Shown: positions 16,401-27,475, counted from the stretch's first letter. The stretch: DNA of 64,000 nucleotides from Apoda limacodes (GCA_946406115.1 OX291553.1:9181001-9245000); one strand, 5' to 3'. The notes: generated by a model from the letters alone, not told the origin. Numbers and translations are program-made.

Positions 16401-19400
16401 TGCAATATCTGAATAGAACAAAGTATATCATAACTATAATATGGTATATTACCTATCTGTCTTGATATTTACTTAACTTATTAAAATAATGTGATGTAAC
16501 GAAAAAATCATAGATATTGAAGAGTTTCTACTGCATTATATTTACTATGACATAGTTTAGTCGGAATTATAAGCCTAAAGATTTGACTTATTTTTTGGAT
16601 TAGGATTTATTTTATACTGAAAATAATTATTGATAAATAATATTTTTACTAAACTAATAGGTATAATACACTTACTTTTATGTATATCTAGATTCATTAT
16701 TTAAAAACCAATTAGGAGTATGAATATGAATATACTTTATTGCATATAAAATAATAAAAACAAGAAAAGTAAGTTGACAAATGAGGAACAGATAGGCGGC
16801 CTTATCGCTAAAGAGCGATCTCTTCCAGGCAAATCTTTGTGTAGAGGAAATTATAAAGGAATATTAGCATTATTATACAATTACCATATGTAAATATTCA
16901 ACATGGTGCTTTGTGGCTGCAAATACAACAGCTTGTGGGGTGTTACTAGTTAAAACCTTATCTAGTAGAAGTAACAATGCGGCTGTTTTCAATTCTGCTC
17001 TTACTGATATCCATCCTAGCCACAAAGTGGATGGCAGTTTCCAATCTACATCAAGTCTTATCAAAACAGGATCTGATAGGCCAGCTCTAGCAAATTCTAC
17101 CAACATTTTTGGCAATGTTGCCGAAAAAAGAAGGGTTTGACGACTGGAAGGTAAACGGGCAACAATCTCTTTTAGTTGCTCTCCAAAACCCAATTCAAAC
17201 AGTCTATCTGCCTCATCAAACACCATCATTTCTGTAAGAAAAATAAAACTGAAAATGGTGGATATAATAAATAACTTGTACCTTGCCAGAATTTCGTCTT
17301 CATATCTCGCACAAAACTAGACTTTAAAAAAATAAACATGGTTTATATCCATCTGGAGTAATGTAGCTTTTAACAGTGAACCAACGCAGTGAATTTTCAA
17401 AATTGGTTTAGTAGTTCCAGAGACTATTATACATTAGGAATGCAAAGGAAGTGGTTAGCCCTAGGGAAGTTCTGAATCTCGTTAGCACTAAAGTAGGACA
17501 CATACAATTTGATTGGTCTCCTGCCCTATAATGTTTTTATCTTAACGTCTTTATTTAGTCCCTTCCTGCACCAGAGAACAAAATTTAGTGAGACCAGGGT
17601 GTCTACTCTAATTGCCAAAAAAAAACCCCTGACTATTCCCTGACCATTTCTTCAAAATTCCCTGACCAAAAATTATAATATTTATGCTTTAATCACGAGA
17701 TAATTATTATTAATTTGGCCAAATAGATCAGCTGAGAAAAATTCTCAATATAACGTAGATAGTGGGCCCTATGAATCAACTGAAGTAGTAAATGTCAGAT
17801 GTCACAATTATTTATGTCGTATTGAAGCATTTTACGTCAAATCTTTGACATAAAAAAATATACTCTTCTTTAATGAATATAAGTCTTATCTTAAACAAAA
17901 AAAAACTAAGTAGTGAGTTTGAAAGTTGGTACATATAGTCTTATTTTTAATTAGACGATATTAACTGACGTTTATTTTGTTGTCAATGTTTGTTGAAAGA
18001 GTACTAGCTACTGTCATATGATATCGTCTAATTAAAAATACGAGTATACTGGAACTCCATTTTAGAAAACTTAAGGCTGGGTTGTACTAACTGACTTTGA
18101 CGTTAACCAGACGCCAAAAATGAGAAATTCCATAATCACCTATTTTTAACGTAAACCGATTCGTCAAAGTTCGGAAAACCACCAACTGGTGCAACCCAGG
18201 CACCAGCCTAAGTTTTGTGATGAATTTTAAAAACTACAAAAAATTTTTACTAAGTAGTTTACTAAAACGGAGAAATCTAATTATGTCACAAAGAAACATA
18301 TGTTATATATTATATATCCCTCCAATAGCCTGAATATAAAAATGCTTCTATAAACTAGATTAGGGTCAGCTGGAGCATAAAAATATCCCTCATAATCAAT
18401 CACTGGGATAGTAGCATTTTTGTTTCACCTAATATTTTTGTAAATACCATTTTTTTCCCTGACCTTACCATAAGCTTTCCTGACTTTCCCTGACCACTTT
18501 TAGCTATCCTGACTTTCCAGAAAGTGGACAGCCTGTGAGAAGTAAACGCACCGAAAATTGTGTCCCACCATCCAGACCTGACATATTTCTCTACTCAAGT
18601 AGATGGAAACTTGTGGTACATGTAGAGCTTATGGTACCTTGGTAAACAAATACTTCAAGCAACAGTCAAAACCGTTTTGATTAATATTCCTACTTATATT
18701 ATCAAGCTTCAAGTTCATCTCAATGCAAATGTGTAGAAAGCGTCCAGGAGTTGCCACAACAATATTGGGAGCAGTTCCAGACATCACACTGAATTGCTGT
18801 TCTATGGATTCTCCACCTAGTATAGCTGCTGATGATAGGCCAGTAAACTTGCCCAGTTCCCGAACAAATCTCAAAGTCTGAAAAAAGCAGTTTTATTTAT
18901 TATTACATTATAATTTTTATAGTATTAGGGTGCACATAAATAAAGTGTGAATAATTTCTCAAAATATAATATTTTATTGTCTTAACAGAATAATTGCTAT
19001 CAAAATTATTCTTATATATGTTAATGTTTGTCTATGTTAATCATTTAATGCAAAGATCATCAATCTTATTCCAATCAACAGAAGTTTTTGCCATTTATGT
19101 AAGACAAAATTCTCCTTACATAAAATATGATCTGCATGATCGGTTCGTTGCAACGCATAATTTATATTTGGCGAAATATTAATACAGCTTTACAGTACTT
19201 TCAGCATAATTTTAAACCAAATTATTAAAATAAAAATTTACATAGCAAAACTGCATTATGAACTAAATAAAAAACAACTGCTATTTAAAAGTGTTGGCTT
19301 TCAGATGTTTTGTTGTTAAAAGTAGTCCACAGGTGATATAGAAAAATACTGGATACTAACAGCTTGGTGTACCTTCCATAAGTTTGCACAGTGGATGCTT

Positions 19401-21159
19401 GCTAGCGAGTGTAGTTAACTGGCTATTTACATTAAAACAGGGCCTGACTAAAGACGACAATCCTAATTCTTTAAAATAACTTTTAAATACTCACATTCTC
19501 TTAAACTCACAAATAATGAGAAATTTTAATAATACTTATTTGATGTGAAAATTGGGAGTTATCCCACAAATTGGATTAAATCAGCATTGGCAAAATTTAT
19601 TACAAAGAGATAAGGTTGCTGAAATTATCAAATATCACTTTTCAAATGCTGATTAATACAATCAATTTTGATTGTCAATGACCAGCCACCACAAGATTGA
19701 GCTATAGCTCTATGATTTTCTAAAAATCTTACTACATATATCTAGTGGGTACTAGTGGGTACACAGGACTGTACATTAAGTTTACATTTAGCAGTAAAAA
19801 TTAAAAGAGGGTAAAATAATGATGACATATTACCTGTAAAGCCAATTCTCTGGTAGGTGACAATATTAAAGCTCTGAGGTTGTTGCCTGATGTAGTTTTA
19901 CTTGCAGGGGCAGTCAGTTTCTCTAATATTGGTAGTACAAAGCACGCTGTTTTGCCTGACCCTGTTCGAGCCATAGCAACCACATCTTTGCCAGCAAGTG
20001 CAAGTGGTATTGTCTAAAGAAAGGAAGAAGAAAGAAATTTTAAGTTTAGTATTCACAACCCCACATTGTATTGAATTTCAAGTTTAATTGACAAAACCAT
20101 GTTTAACAATCAGTTTGTTGGCAATAATTTTAATTGCTGAAAATTTTTAGTTAAATGTTAACCTCTAAGGCATCCAAAAGTCTAATCAGATTACAGGAAG
20201 TTTGTTGTCTTTGACATTTTTGCTACAACAACACATGCAATTGATCAACCTCAAAATTCATTGTCAGCGAACCACAGCTCTTGAGTTGTATATTATTGAA
20301 AACTTTTAATTAAGTGCTATTTGTGGATAAATTTCGTATTGCAAAAAAACATATGTACACCTTGGAAAATAAAAAATATATTCATTTATGTGAGATTTTT
20401 ACAAAAAAATCAGGTATTTTAGTGTTTGTATGGTGACATGGGATGAGTTATTAAATTAAAGATTATAACTATCTAATTATTGCTTTGTTGGATCCAGCTA
20501 ATTTGCAGTTGCCAAAATTATATTGTTTAAGCTTTATAAAACAATTTTATAAGACTGTAAAACTGAGCAATAACACTCTTAGTAGGCAAGTTCATTAAAT
20601 TTGATTTAGCCTTGATTATCTTTACGGCTGCGGCATTGGATTGGTCAGAGTAACTAAAAGGGGGCGCAAGGGAAAAGACAACTGGACTTAGAGTATTTTC
20701 ACTTGTGTTGAAAAAATACTTTAATACTAATATTTGCAGCAAAACTACTGAAGACCAGCTTTTTGCCCCTTGGATCTCCCTTCAGTTCCGCTGACCTCTC
20801 ATCACAATGGGGCAGAAAGTTGTTTCGTAAGAAAAAAAACCCAAGTTTAGTACCTTTTAACAAAGCGCTGTCATCTTTCTAGGAATTCGAAAAGGAGATT
20901 TGGTCATGATGAACAATTCAGCTTTAAGGTTAGAATGAGTTTGTTGTTCTTGTATTACCTTACGTTGTATTGGAGTGGGTTGCTTGTAACCTCTTTTAGT
21001 GATGCCTTTGAGGACTGGAAAATTGAATCCCATGGCCTGGAAACCCCCAGATGCTTTCTTCTTTTTCTTTTTGCCTTGTAAATCATCTTGTGAGCTAGTT
21101 TCTTCCACAGACGCATCAAACCCTGGCAGATCTTTGATCTGTTGATTAGGGTTACTCAT
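7457..21159 (-). CDS. DDX54: DEAD-box ATP-dependent RNA helicase DDX54/Dbp10, complete, 12 exons
   Basis: A nucleolar RNA helicase of the Dbp10/DDX54 family, known for large-subunit ribosome biogenesis. Exons on the - strand, 5' to 3': 20959-21159, 19834-20013, 18694-18877, 16885-17231, 16198-16408, 11502-11734, 10860-11051, 9844-9957, 9522-9664, 9049-9184, 8475-8634, 7457-7635. All introns are GT/AG and phases agree. The total is 2280 nt, 759 residues plus stop. Motifs in order: Q motif ([14 protein letters not shown]), Walker [25 protein letters not shown] ([10 protein letters not shown]), [21 protein letters not shown], and [13 protein letters not shown] split across the exon 5/6 junction. 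The C-terminal part has the family segments [14 protein letters not shown] and [12 protein letters not shown], and a lysine-rich end. The start at 21159 is the first in-frame ATG; an in-frame stop precedes it. It is somewhat shorter than the human protein. The largest intron, 11735-16197, is full of transposons. Confidence 0.96.
7990..8335. repeat. Degenerate minisatellite of AGGTAGACAC-like units
   Basis: About twenty-five imperfect units of roughly 10-14 bp, such as AGGTAGACAC, AGGTAGGCAT and GGGGTAGACAC, run through most of this stretch. They lie inside the last DDX54 intron (7636-8474). Spurious ORFs on the - strand here are only translations of the repeat. Confidence 0.75.
8845..9005. 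repeat. Degenerate tandem repeat, unit CAACAGTGAATCAAAT
   Basis: Five or so diverged units centred on CAACAGTGAATCAAAT recur about every 25-35 bp, e.g. near 8865, 8892, 8918, 8940 and 8965. They lie in the DDX54 intron 8635-9048, so two adjacent introns carry unrelated degenerate tandem arrays. Confidence 0.6.
10052..10262 (-). mobile_element. tRNA-derived SINE, copy 1
   Basis: On the - strand it starts AGCCTAGTTGGTAGTGTGGC (box A) and has GGTTCGATTCCCGCA (box B) about 30 bases later, then ACAAACATTTATG, and the tail TTTGTATCCGTTGTCTGG. It agrees with copy 2 at 24050-24320 through head and tail. It lies in the DDX54 intron 9958-10859. Not a functional tRNA gene: no acceptor pairing or CCA-type end is visible. 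Confidence 0.85.
10275..10640. repeat. Dispersed repeat related to 26080-26350
   Basis: GACAGAATAATATATTGCCA with GTTCCTGAC near 10350-10380 matches 26290-26325 in direct orientation. The segment 10505-10600 (GACGGGTTCACC, ACGCAGGACTAAAA, AGAGGCTGTCCT) matches 26110-26175 in reverse orientation. The order of parts therefore differs between the two copies. Noncoding. Confidence 0.5.
11799..11995. mobile_element. MITE with about 25-bp terminal inverted repeats
   Basis: The left end AGGGTCAGCTCATACCGAGA and the right end reading AGGGTCAGCTCTTACCGAGA on the opposite strand are near-perfect inverted repeats, extending into GCGAC. The element is about 197 bp with no ORF of its own. A 65-bp relative with the same ends lies at 53591-53655. 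It lies in the DDX54 intron 11735-16197. Confidence 0.75.
13424..14266. mobile_element. Nested inverted-repeat element with CAGGGCC-type ends
   Basis: Both ends read GGCCCTGTTYAATAAA on their own strand, followed by arrays of subterminal TTGTAA/TTACAA motifs and repeated GTTTAATAAAC blocks pointing inward from each side. It carries the Myb/SANT-like ORF 13761-13982 and sits inside the larger inverted-repeat element 12987-14431. The structure suggests a non-autonomous or decayed PIF/Harbinger-like transposon; the superfamily is inferred, not shown. Confidence 0.6.
13761..13982 (+). CDS. Myb/SANT-like domain ORF of the nested transposon
   Basis: A 73-residue ORF with the spacing of a Myb/SANT or MADF-type DNA-binding domain: [19 protein letters not shown], then [11 protein letters not shown], then [17 protein letters not shown]. 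Two tryptophans and basic C-terminal residues mark the helices. Such domains accompany PIF/Harbinger-type transposases and zeste-like regulators. It starts 337 bases inside the nested element and is probably a relic of its accessory DNA-binding protein. Whether it is expressed is unknown. The ORF is short for the family, so the protein is probably truncated. Confidence 0.45.
   Translation: MDHNNIITILSLTYENKDVLFGRFSDKLTHDIKLKKWKDIAEQLRSFSIYNKDWKYLRDTTRHYFRKRTIVTI
15050..15530 (+). pseudogene. Reverse transcriptase relic of a jockey-like LINE
   Basis: Read in shifting frames this gives [14 protein letters not shown], then [17 protein letters not shown], then [20 protein letters not shown] and [16 protein letters not shown]. 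These are the fingers-to-domain-A part of a non-LTR reverse transcriptase (QYGF and RST motifs). Later fragments include [11 protein letters not shown] near 15450. Multiple stops and deletions have removed the catalytic YADD box. It lies in the large DDX54 intron. It could belong to the same family as LINE-B (59036-59840), but the two do not overlap enough to prove it. Confidence 0.7.
16725..16850 (-). repeat. LINE 3' end, - orientation, between DDX54 exons 4 and 5
   Basis: TTTATTGCATATAAAATAAT followed by AGGCGGCCTTATCGCTAAAG, AGCGATCTCTTCCAGGCAA is a recurrent lepidopteran LINE 3' UTR form in reverse. No coding part remains. It ends 35 bases before exon 4. Confidence 0.55.
17940..18042. mobile_element. 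MITE, copy 1 of the ATTTTTAATTA family
   Basis: The ends are TTATTTTTAATTAGACGATA and, inverted, TATCGTCTAATTAAAAATA. The core contains ACTGACGTTTATTTTGTTGTC. A second copy with the same ends and core parts is at 35875-35966. Confidence 0.75.
18070..18212. mobile_element. MITE with GGCTGGGTTG inverted ends
   Basis: The left end AACTTAAGGCTGGGTTG is mirrored by GTGCAACCCAGGCACCAGCC and TAAGTTT at the right. Inner segments GACTTTGACGTTAACC and CGTCAAAGTT also pair. Nested within the 17595-18537 element; about 140 bp, noncoding. Confidence 0.6.
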
Positions 21160-21591
21160 TTTGTAAGCAACTTCATCTATTAAGAAAGCGAATATTGTCC
21201 TATTAATTATTTATTAATAAAAATACACATACACAAGCACATGTTTTTATTAGGTGTTTTTTTTCACAAATTTTACGGCCTAAGATTCTATTCTTTGCAA
21301 AAAGCGTAGAAAATAAATTTTATTTGGTCACTCTATTATACTCTGACCACACTTTTTTGATACATGGTTTGCATTCAAAAACGAGTAGGTAACTTGAGTT
21401 AAAAATTACGTCGTAAGGCTGCCAACATTTCTTCAGTGAAATATAATATTTAATTAAAAATATAGTACACCTAAAAAAATATTAGTATTTTATGAAAAAC
21501 GCAGAAAGTAGACGAATATATATTTGTTACTTATTTATTTTAATAAAAACTATATTAATTGATATGTCTTGCATTTTTATCCATTTTTTGT

Positions 21592-21876
21592 CTAAAATAA
21601 AATAAAATTAATGTAAATCAAAAGTTTTTTATTAATGAGATACTTCATCTGTTTGTTTCTTGTTCGCCACTTCCAATTCATAACCGAAAATATCCTTTCT
21701 GTGAATGACGAAGTGGCAGGAATAGAGAGCAGGAATGACATATATTTAAATAATTCCCAAAATCCCAAAAAAAAAGAAACGCACATTCGTTTGACTTTGT
21801 TACTTTGACATTTAGAAGTTCGGAACGCAGTGAGATAGATACGTTCGGATACGCTACAGGCTATTGCATTAGTCAA
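21592..21876 (-). pseudogene. hAT transposase C-terminal dimerisation domain relic
   Basis: The - strand ORF contains LLSIPATSSFTERIFSVMN followed by WKWRTRNKQMKYLINKKLLI. This is the hAT-family C-terminal dimerisation motif (SIP-x-TS-x-x-x-ER-x-FS, then a basic stretch and a hydrophobic helix). Only this end is recognisable; the N-terminal part of the same ORF is unrelated-looking and no RNase H-like catalytic core is found upstream. It lies about 0.4 kb upstream of the DDX54 start. Probably a dead fragment. A host gene using only this domain cannot be excluded but nothing supports it. Confidence 0.6.
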
Positions 21877-21899
21877 AAGTTAATAAAAAGGCACGTTCA

Positions 21900-24045
21900 T
21901 ACAATTTTAAAATAAAAGATTTGTTTGTAAGATTTCGGTGTTGAAAATATAGTATTTTTGCGTACTATATGTTTCTTCAACAGTATATAGTACGGAGACC
22001 CGAAATACAGTACAATATTATAGTACGGTTGGCAACCCTATCCCAATCCTTTAAGTTTTTGAATAGGTAACAGAGTTACTCTTTTAGGAATTTCCCTCTT
22101 TTTAACGGGCCATATTTTAATTTGAAGCTGTAGTCTTTTCTTGACGATATTTAAGTATGAATAAGATATTAAATACCATCTTTTTTCAGTTTTTTCAGTT
22201 AAGTTTTCACATATGAGTTAGGTACCTACATGGTGAATTAATTTGTTTAATTCATTATTTTAATAAACATTATTATTATTGTTCCATTACTTTCCATTTA
22301 TAACTTTTTTTGCCTTTTTGTACAGGACGTATTTAGCGTTTTATTTTAAAACACTTGAATTGCTCTTTTTTTTATTGCTGGATGTTTTTGACAGGAAAAT
22401 AATTAAAAAATAGTAGTTTCTACACAGCTAAACTTTACATACTGAATAAGAATTTTAAGATTATTTTGAAGAATTTAGGGCGATTTATTAGAGAATCCAA
22501 AGAAAAACTAAAACTTAAAAGTGGAGTGGAAACACAAAAAAAAAAGTTTTCTTTAATTTGGTCATGAGCACAAAAAAAAAAGTTTTCTTTAATTTGGTCA
22601 TGAGCACACTCACCAAAGTTTCAGGGAAAGTAGATTAATGTTGTAGAAAAAAACAAAAAAAAACACTTTTAATCCCTATATTTAAAATATTTTTTAGAAT
22701 AGAAATTTTATCATGATAGAATAAAATTCGATTCTTACAAATCTAAAACATAAAATTGATTCAAAATAAAATAAATAAAAAGAAAAATGTGTGTAAACCC
22801 GGTTTACCCGCGTTTTTTCTATTGAAGTAAAAACAGTTTTGTGACCACTAGCGGTGATGATTTGAATGGTAGTAGTGCACCTCTCGCACTCCACGCCCTT
22901 AGATCAAACACACCTAAAAATAAATTCCGCGCTTTCAAGGTCATGTTTAAACTAACGTGCATTAAATCAGTATGTATATTCTTAAATTATTTTCAAAACT
23001 AAACATAACCTCAATGTATTTAGCAGGAAAATATAACCAATTCCATTTGTAGAACTAATTTCTATATTATAGAATGTTATAATCTTGTATGCCTGTTAAG
23101 CAGTGTGACCCGATTAAGCAGGATCTTACGATTTAAGGTGAATTGGACTCTTATTTAAGCTTTTGCAGCTGTTATATTTAATATAACAGTTCTTATCATG
23201 ATCAACGACCCAGTACAGTAAAAAAAAGTATTTGACCTGCACGTTTGCAATATTGTATGTCTTTTATATGCACCCCCAATAAACTAAAATCTCAAATATC
23301 ATAAATGAATGAACATAAGTACGATCGTTTAAATCTTAATATCAAACAATTTCTATTTTTCCTGCCATTATATGGTAATGCCACGAGCCTGTCGCACACT
23401 TGATGGTCGATTTTTATTATTTGTTATACTGTAAAGCTGACACTATAATCAATGCAATTTTGAAGCTTGGGTTTTCTTCTGCAACGAAAAACTGATTTTT
23501 GTACGGAAACCGCCTTAAAATTTTAACTTAACAAAAGTTTATATTAAATTACCATGGCTGAATTATTCACTTTCGGGACTCACTCCGTGATGTCATTATC
23601 TGGTCTTAGGTTTCCACGTGGTAAAAATAGATTTCTTAGAAAATCAGAAAATCGCTTTAAATTTAAGCAAATTCATTAACTCCAAGAAAATTATACCCTC
23701 CCTAGAGACGATAGAGAATATTTACTTAATAAAAGTAAAAAAACTAACTTACCTATGTTAGTCGTCAATTGAAAAGGGGTTTGATTACCATTAAGGAAAT
23801 TTTAAATTAGAATAAGGCATGGTATTCTTGATTTCGCAAATATTTGATTGGTAAGAGTACCTTATATATATTCTGATTTTTTTATATATGTACATACATG
23901 TGTAGATATTTATTATTAATATATCTGTATAGGCACATATAAAAAATCACTGTCTTAAAGATAATTTATTCATACAAGAACATTATATTTATTCTGTTTG
24001 AGATTATGTAAAAACAAATGAAAAGACGTATATAACGAACATTGA
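21900..24045. other. Noncoding AT-rich stretch
   Basis: I see no gene here. The one clear structure is the exact 36-bp tandem duplication at 22533-22604. ORFs are short and low-complexity. Confidence 0.5.
22533..22604. repeat. Exact 36-bp tandem duplication
   Basis: The unit CAC, A(10), GTTTTCTTTAATTTGGTCAT, GAG occurs twice head to tail with no differences, including the ten-base A-run. This suggests a recent slippage or replication event. Confidence 0.9.
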
Positions 24046-24049
24046 CTCC

Positions 24050-24320
24050 CTCGCAGCCTAGTTGGTAGTGTGGCCGACTGCTGTCCAGAGGGTGTGGGTT
24101 CGATTCCCGCACAGGACAAACATTTATGTAGTAAACATTTGTGTTTGTCTTGAGTCTGGGTGTAATTATGTATGATATGTATGTATTTATAAAAAAAAAG
24201 TAATATATGTATTTGTATCTGTTGTCTGGTATCCATAACACAAGCTTTGCTTACTTTGGGGCCAGACGGTGCTGTGTGTAATGTCCAAATATATTTATAT
24301 TTATTTATATTTTAAATAAA
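24050..24320 (+). mobile_element. tRNA-derived SINE, copy 2
   Basis: Head CAGCCTAGTTGGTAGTGTGG (box A), then GTGGGTTCGATTCCCGCACA (box B), ACAAACATTTATG, an A-rich patch, TTTGTATCTGTTGTCTGGTA, and the end CTGTGTGTAATGTCC. It is the best-preserved copy in the window and has an intact-looking RNA polymerase III internal promoter. Confidence 0.88.
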
Positions 24321-24329
24321 AAAATAAAA

Positions 24330-25640
24330 AATTGTTACAAGAACACTGTTCCTCAGAGAATAGAGACTCTGACATTTGAGGTTTTGTAGAGCTTTAGAGT
24401 CTTGTTAGATCCCATCTATCGCGCAAAAACCTTTGGCAGAAACCCATCGCGTTAACATTTTGAAAGTGGTAATTAAATAATTAAACCATAGTAATTCTAA
24501 ATAGCACGTTCCAGCATTAACTGTACCATGCTATCTACTGATATTCTTTAAAACAAATCTGATATCCCTGTTCTAAATAAAGTATTTAAATTTAAATAAG
24601 CATATTTATCTTAAGATAACAATTTTATTTAAAATTTTAATTTAAAATAATGTTAAGTTGGTAATTTTGTAACAAAAATATATTTTTAATCTTAGAAAAT
24701 ATATTTTTGCAATAACTAAATATTTCTCTCTACCTTATATAGAAATTCTTTTTATCTGTGCATCAACAAATTGCAATTTACAGTTTTCATATAATGCTAC
24801 AATAAACAATAAAAGATGGTTTTCCAATAACACGCTAAAGTAGGTACAAATTATAGAATTATAAATAAAATTTTAGTTTTGTGACGCTAGTCCATTCTAT
24901 CTTATCATAAGTAAACAACTTAGATAGTTAGGTAGGTAGGTACCTACCCAAATAAACAAGAAGTGCGTACAGCTATTCGACTTAAGATCCTATCCTAACA
25001 CCACGTACATTAAAAACAATGTTTTGTTGAACCTACGTTAATTTCATCCCAAGGGAAAGAGTTTTGGGCATCACTGAGTCCGAAAGGTAAATGTTTACGT
25101 GGTGTTTTTCCAGCAATCTCGCAACACAATTTATTTGGAGTGACTTTGTCGGACGGAATTAAGTCGAATATTTTCTCTATAACCAAGACAAGTGGTCTGT
25201 GTATTTATAAATGTGATGGTGATATTTTTTTGATTTTTATTTGCTTCAAATACCTATTTGTACTTTAAAGGTCCTGGTTAATTTTGTAGAAGGATATTGT
25301 ATTATATTTGCTGAAAAGCTTTCTTTTTAACAATACATATTTTTCAAGTGGTTTAAGCAAAACACTAGACAAGTATAGTATAATCCAGTCGGCAAAGTTC
25401 AAAATAAATAAAAAGCTATCAAAAACCTTACTCAGAATTTTTTCTTTATAAACTGCATCCGGAGTTATTATTTTTTTTTTATTTATTTGTAATATTATTT
25501 ATGTATTATATAACCTCAAAAATCAGTTCTAATTACTTAACGACACTAATGTGGTGAAACAAGTAAGAAGCCTTATTTCGTTATTTCGCTAGTAATTCTT
25601 AAATCGTTTAAGATATCAATAACATTTTTATTATAAAAAA
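24330..25640. other. Noncoding stretch without recognisable genes
   Basis: AT-rich sequence with no long ORF and no repeat I can name. Confidence 0.5.
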
Positions 25641-25654
25641 GGTTTTTTCCTAAA

Positions 25655-25815
25655 AAGTTATCGTCGAACCGATAACCGATGGGGAGGAAAGGTTCTCGAG
25701 TGGCGACCACGGATCGGAAGACGCAGCGTGGGTCGGCCTCCTGCCAGGTAGACAGACGATCTGGTCAGTGCCGCAGGAAGCGGATGGGCGCGGGCGGCTC
25801 AGGACAGGCTGAAAC
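25655..25815 (+). mobile_element. RTE-like LINE fragment, C-terminal coding end
   Basis: A GC-rich island in AT-rich surroundings. It reads TCGTCGAACCGATAACCGAT, then GCGTGGGTCGGCCTCCTGCC and GACGATCTGGTCAGTGCCGC. This corresponds to the VGR-PPA-RW-TDD-L segment found just before the 3' end of RTE-type LINEs in Lepidoptera, and to the same region of the copy at 60430-60735. Frameshifted and truncated. Confidence 0.65.
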
Positions 25816-26079
25816 GACTTATTAATTGAGGGCATAAATTATGTTTTAACAACAATATTAACAAGTGAAATAAGCTTATTTAAAAAAAATCTTTATTTTT
25901 ATATCTATCACAAAAACTAGCTAGATATATTTCTATGAAGGTTAAACTAGAGAGTATTGACTGCTTAAGAAGATATATACGATGATATACGACTGAACTG
26001 AAGTAATTTTTACCAGTTTTTTATTGTTGGTAATTTATTAGTTATTAGTTCTTTGTAAATTGGTAATGAACCTACCTGT

Positions 26080-26350
26080 GTGTGTGTACCACCACACACA
26101 CATTATGCATCATAATGTAGAGGACAGCCTCTTTTTCACCAACTACTTCAGTCCTGCGTGACAGGGGGTGAACCTATTGACGCAACACTGCTTTTAATAC
26201 TGAGTATCTGGTGTAGGGTAGCTTTATATGTTTCAGACGTCGTTAGTTTCCTGCTTTAGGTAACAAGCTGAAAAATAAAAGACCTATGACAGAATAACGA
26301 TACCCATTGCCAGTTCCTGACTAACTACTTATAAGTAGTAAGTCAAATAA
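26080..26350. repeat. Dispersed repeat related to 10275-10640
   Basis: AGAGGACAGCCTCTTTTTCA, CAGTCCTGCGT and GGGGTGAACC match the 10.5-kb copy in reverse. GACCTATGACAGAATAACGA and CCATTGCCAGTTCCTGAC match it directly. Noncoding. Confidence 0.5.
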
Positions 26351-27344
26351 GTAAGTTTTAATTATTTTCAAATTAATTTTGCGTATGAATTCAACAAATT
26401 TTTAAAAATTCACGAGAATTATATGAAGATAAATATAATATGCTTTTTCCGACTTTGAGAAATAGCGATCCTTATAAAATAATAACATTATGAACGTATT
26501 TTTAGTGGCGAAATATACTCTAAATTATTATTTTTAATATTTTGAATAATTTTTAAAATAGTTTCTTTTTCAAGTTAGTTGTAGCTTGATTTTTGAATAG
26601 AGCAGTACCCCCAAAGTAATTTATATATGTCGTAGAAAAAATGCAACATGCGTAAACTTATGAGCTAGCTGTGAAATTCGTAAGCTTAAGGAAAGTTGCC
26701 AAACGGCTTTTTAAATTACATCTTTTTGATTCTGATTCATTCTGATTTTGGGAACTTACAAGATAATGTTACTTTTCTGAAAGTTTTCGGTGATTTCTAG
26801 ACACCACCAGAAAATTTGTAAACGTAGGGGTGTCGACGAAATAGTAAGGGACCCACGGGACATAATTCTAACGGCTCGATCCGTCTGAACCGCTCTGTTG
26901 TAATTCAAAAAGTCGTTTTTAGCAAAAATTAAGCACTGCTAAATCTGTTTTACTTGTATCAGGAGTTGTTTTCGTGTTGAACTCGTACGCTAACGTCGTC
27001 GTTACATACTCTATTTACCATCGAGGACAGCGGTGCTTATTATCTGGTATTACTCATAATCTGTTTTAAAAAATAAAACACTAAATTACTGTTGGAATGC
27101 AACTTTTATTTTCTTCGACACTTCACTTTGAAACACTTGGAGATGTAAGGTTCTAGAACCGTTAAAATCGTCAAAATAACATGGTTTACCGTACTATTTC
27201 TTTACTACAATAAAGTTTGCATGGGCTAAGTATTGATTATAGTCTGTGGTATAGGAACATTTTCGGTCGGTTTCAAGTTTATTTTACAAATTAGAAATTT
27301 TGCAAAAGCTATTTTCTTGTAAACTATAAAATAAGTACCTATAT

Positions 27345-27475
27345 CACAATCGGTTATCGGTTCGACGAGCGATGAGGCCTGCCCATTGCCACTTCAGCTT
27401 GCTAACTGTTTGATTTATGTCGGTAACCTTAGTTCTTCGACGAATTTCCTCGTTTCGGATTTTATCGTGCAAAGA
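27345..27475 (-). mobile_element. RTE-like LINE fragment, - orientation
   Basis: On the - strand it reads AAGTTACCGACATAAATCAA, then GTTAGCAAGCTGAAGTGGCA, ATGGGCAGGCCTCATCGCTC, and GTCGAACCGATAACCGAT. Its last 18 bases equal the first bases of the + strand fragment at 25655, so together the two cover adjoining parts of the same LINE type. Confidence 0.6.

Larger units (their letters stand above)
17595..18537. mobile_element. 0.94-kb element with CAGGGTGTCTAC / GTGGACAGCCTG ends
   Basis: The left end CAGGGTGTCTACTC is matched by the right end, which reads CAGGCTGTCCAC on the other strand. Just inside each end are repeated CCCTGACTTTCC / TTCCCTGACCA motifs (17625-17670 and 18455-18520). Two MITEs (17940-18042, 18070-18212) are embedded in the centre. 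No transposase ORF. It lies in the DDX54 intron between exons 3 and 4. Confidence 0.6.

Noticed and set aside
20527..20742. 71-codon ORF in the first DDX54 intron as an alternative exon
   Set aside because: The frame does not fit between exon 1 (phase 0) and exon 2, and the family has no insertion between the Q motif and Walker A.
24056..24118. tRNA gene (box A and box B present)
   Set aside because: The same sequence recurs with a common non-tRNA tail at 10.1 kb and, from box B on, at 33.9 kb. No acceptor stem pairing is visible, so it is the head of a SINE.
25655..27475. Twin-priming inversion as the explanation for the two RTE fragments
   Set aside because: Twin priming leaves the 3' part in sense orientation downstream of an inverted 5' part. 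Here the order is the other way round, and 1.5 kb of unrelated sequence intervenes.
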